A stretch of 8,098 nucleotides of DNA from an uncultured Verrucomicrobiota bacterium. Its GTDB lineage: Bacteria > Verrucomicrobiota > Kiritimatiellia > RFP12 > UBA1067. Positions 6,565 through 8,098 of this stretch are shown here, piece after piece; positions within the stretch are counted from its first letter, which is position 1, and each line of letters starts with the position of its first letter. The notes under the pieces are model-generated. The model was not told the DNA's origin, did not search any database, and saw only the letters and a list, made by a program, of their open reading frames with translations. The DNA lies in assembly GCA_946631535.1 (NCBI GenBank), contig CAMPAF010000129.1, positions 1-8,098 on the forward strand. Direction: 5' to 3'. Made by a program: the position numbers and the translations under genes.

Positions 6565-7965
6565 TCACTCACCCTTCAGCTTCGTCAACTGCTCAACCTC
6601 CGCATCCACCAGCAGATCTCCCGTCGGCGCGGCGAAGCGCGAGGAAAGCGCCTCGTAGCCGCCATCGGAATGCGACTTGGTGGTCGGAATGTACCCCTCG
6701 CTGCCGTTGGTGAGGCACGTGAACACCGTCATGCGGAACGGCGAGCGCTCCTTCACCCCGCGTCCGATGTCCACGAACGGCTCGCAAGGCACGCCCGCGA
6801 AGGCCAGCCCGTCGCCTATGGCGAGCGAGGACACCAAAATGTCGAAGTGGTCAGGCCCGTCCTTCAGCCTGCGCACGCGCGAGCCGGGGCTCGTGAGCGT
6901 CATGATCTCCATGCTGCCCAGCGGGATTTCCTTCTTGCGGCCGGCGTCGAACATCTCCACCCACTTGACCTCGTCGGCGGTCGGCAGGTTCGCGGGCATG
7001 GGATGGCTGGCGACGATGCCGCGGACCCGGCCCGCCGGAATCTCCTCGCACACGTCCCATACCGACATCGCCGCGCCGGCCACGGCCCGACCCATGTGGA
7101 TGGCGATCGCCTTGGGACGCGTCTTGCGTTCGGCGTTGAGCGCGGCGCGTCCTGGCGGCGGGAAGCGATAGTGGTGGTTCACGTCGCCCTGCGCGCCGTT
7201 GAGGAAGAGGCACTTCACGCCGTCGCCGATGGCCGCCTCGAACGTGTTGCGCACCACCCCCGGCCAGTCGGCCGAGTACTTCGTGCCGCCAACGGTGTCG
7301 GGATGCACGCCGAAGTTGATGATGGCGATGTCGGGCGCGCCGGTGCGGCGGAAGCGGACGAGCTGCAGCGTCTCGTCGGGCGTGCCGAGCGGCTCCTTCA
7401 CGTCGGGGTTCGTGAGCCCAGGGTTGGTGCGGACCGACCCGTCCTTCATGCGGTACCTGCGGATGAAGGAGATGTTGCGGCATTCTGTCCTGGCGATGCC
7501 GATCCTTGCGGGGGCCAGGTCGGCGAGCGCGAACCGTCCGGCGTCCGCGAGCTTGGCGATGCGGTTGTTGGCGTAGAGCATCACGAGCCGGTTCTCCTCC
7601 TTCGAGAAGCCGGGCCTTGCCCAGTCGGAGGGACCGGTGTGGATGTGCGTTGCGTGCACGTAGATGCGTTCGCGCGGGATGCCGGTCGCCTTGGTGATCG
7701 CCTCGAAGGCCTTCTCCATGAAGGGATTGGTCAGATGCAGGTCGTCGACGCAGTAGATGAGCGCCTTGTTCGTGTTGTCCGACACCGCCACGCAGTCGAT
7801 GTAGAGCGGATCGAGCACGCCGTCTGAGACGCGGTGGGAGAAGTAGCCCACGAGAGGAATGCCGAGAGGCGGGGTGACGTCGACTCTGGCGAAACCAGCC
7901 TGGAACTCCGCGAAAACCGTTCCCGCCCCGAGGGCGAGCGCCAACGCTATCGTCTTTTTCATCAT
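6565..7965 (-). CDS. Secreted neutral/alkaline ceramidase-family protein, nucleophile position altered
   Basis: The 466-residue product matches the neutral/alkaline non-lysosomal ceramidase N-terminal domain family (amidohydrolases that split ceramide into sphingosine and fatty acid). Residues 1-19 are a Sec signal (KK, then ALALALGAG, cleavage after VFA). The mature protein starts with the family signature GFARVDVTPPLG (24-35). Likely zinc ligands by family alignment from memory are His in THIHTGP (H107 or H109), H221 in NFGVHPD, E395 in PCEPF and Y425 in GYIPTT. The loop that carries the catalytic Ser in characterised enzymes (GDVSPN-like) reads GDVNHH (260-265), so Asn263 replaces Ser. It lacks the C-terminal Ig-like domain of the roughly 670-residue bacterial ceramidases. 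The true substrate is therefore uncertain; another amide or a metal-dependent hydrolysis is possible. An upstream in-frame ATG at 7983 exists, but ATGATG at 7960-7965 is preferred because AAAGGA lies just before it and the signal peptide starts there. The gene is monocistronic here and convergent with the giant gene. Confidence 0.85.
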   Translation of the reverse strand: MMKKTIALALALGAGTVFAEFQAGFARVDVTPPLGIPLVGYFSHRVSDGVLDPLYIDCVAVSDNTNKALIYCVDDLHLTNPFMEKAFEAITKATGIPRERIYVHATHIHTGPSDWARPGFSKEENRLVMLYANNRIAKLADAGRFALADLAPARIGIARTECRNISFIRRYRMKDGSVRTNPGLTNPDVKEPLGTPDETLQLVRFRRTGAPDIAIINFGVHPDTVGGTKYSADWPGVVRNTFEAAIGDGVKCLFLNGAQGDVNHHYRFPPPGRAALNAERKTRPKAIAIHMGRAVAGAAMSVWDVCEEIPAGRVRGIVASHPMPANLPTADEVKWVEMFDAGRKKEIPLGSMEIMTLTSPGSRVRRLKDGPDHFDILVSSLAIGDGLAFAGVPCEPFVDIGRGVKERSPFRMTVFTCLTNGSEGYIPTTKSHSDGGYEALSSRFAAPTGDLLVDAEVEQLTKLKGE

Positions 7966-7970
7966 CGATG

Positions 7971-7976
7971 TCCTTT
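7971..7976 (-). promoter_or_regulatory. Ribosome binding site deciding the ceramidase-family start
   Basis: On the minus strand AAAGGA is followed by CATCG and then ATGATG. The spacing is 5 bases to the first ATG and 8 to the second, so either Met can be used. The upstream in-frame ATG at 7983 has no comparable motif and would lie only about 14 bases from the predicted transcription start. Confidence 0.75.
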
Positions 7977-8003
7977 CGTTCATGTTGCTGTCCGGTTGCC
8001 GCT

Positions 8004-8032
8004 ATTCTACATCATCCCCCGCCTCCCGTCAA
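8004..8032 (-). promoter_or_regulatory. Near-consensus sigma-70 promoter of the ceramidase-family gene
   Basis: On the minus strand TTGACG (8032-8027) and TAGAAT (8009-8004) are separated by exactly 17 bases. The predicted start is near 7997, giving a leader of about 32 bases to the preferred ATG at 7965. This is the stronger of the two promoter predictions in the window. Confidence 0.7.
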
Positions 8033-8051
8033 ACCCTCCACTCCAGAGATT

Positions 8052-8068
8052 ACAAATCCCTGATTTGT
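8052..8068. promoter_or_regulatory. Perfect 17-bp inverted repeat upstream of the ceramidase-family promoter
   Basis: ACAAATC (8052-8058), spacer CCT, GATTTGT (8062-8068). It is AT-rich within a GC-rich background and lies about 20 bases upstream of the -35 box, a common place for an activator or regulator site. It could also be part of a dispersed repeat or an element end. Confidence 0.4.
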
Positions 8069-8080
8069 CGCGATAGCTAG

Positions 8081-8098
8081 CCGACGGTTTCGCGTCGG
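8081..8098. other. Perfect hairpin at the right edge of the window
   Basis: CCGACG (8081-8086), loop GTTTCG, CGTCGG (8093-8098). The window ends exactly at the arm, so the stem may be longer and any following T-run would be outside. It could be the terminator of a neighbouring gene to the right reading leftward, or of one reading rightward; neither can be settled here. Confidence 0.35.

Noticed and set aside
6670..7827. Open frame of 385 codons on the plus strand across the ceramidase-family gene
   Set aside because: It is antisense to a gene with clear family motifs; the translation is Arg/His/Val-rich without domains.
1..8098. tRNA, rRNA, CRISPR array, transposase or integrase genes
   Set aside because: I looked for cloverleaf arms, regularly spaced direct repeats and mobile-element protein motifs on both strands and found none that could be supported.

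Overview
The window is GC-rich bacterial DNA with two convergent genes and two short regulatory flanks. A giant secreted repeat protein (2,122 residues) runs rightward from 181 to 6549. A secreted protein of the neutral/alkaline ceramidase family (466 residues) runs leftward from 7965 to 6565. Their stop codons are 15 bases apart. I see no RNA gene, insertion sequence, CRISPR array or integrase. Giant proteins built of passenger-associated (autotransporter-type) beta-strand repeats, next to a stand-alone ceramidase-family domain with a Sec signal, suggest the Verrucomicrobiota/Kiritimatiellota/Lentisphaerota group, probably an uncultured gut or aquatic member. That assignment is inference from gene content and not proven.

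Layout: 1-180 is a less GC-rich control region. It holds a two-tier inverted repeat (31-81), a plausible sigma-70 promoter (81-110), a small palindrome at the predicted start point (108-121), a GNRA-capped hairpin (138-157) and a clear ribosome binding site (166-171). The giant protein has a Sec signal peptide and then three large divergent supramodules. Each repeats the same ordered landmarks: GCG, GxGTxxY, KxGxGxLxL, GD(S/A)P and a run of NGG/TGG beta-helix rungs. It ends in a canonical passenger-associated repeat and a short beta-rich tail, with no recognisable outer-membrane barrel or sorting domain. On the other strand, the ceramidase-family protein keeps the expected metal-site residues but has Asn where true neutral ceramidases have the nucleophilic Ser. 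Region 7966-8098 holds its ribosome binding site, a near-consensus promoter and two perfect inverted repeats.

Both products carry export signals, so both probably act outside the cytoplasm. They do not form an operon, and nothing in the sequence links their functions. The most interesting points are the triplicated architecture with a mid-protein domain start, the missing translocator together with many cysteines, the altered ceramidase active site, and the structured DNA or RNA upstream of the giant gene.
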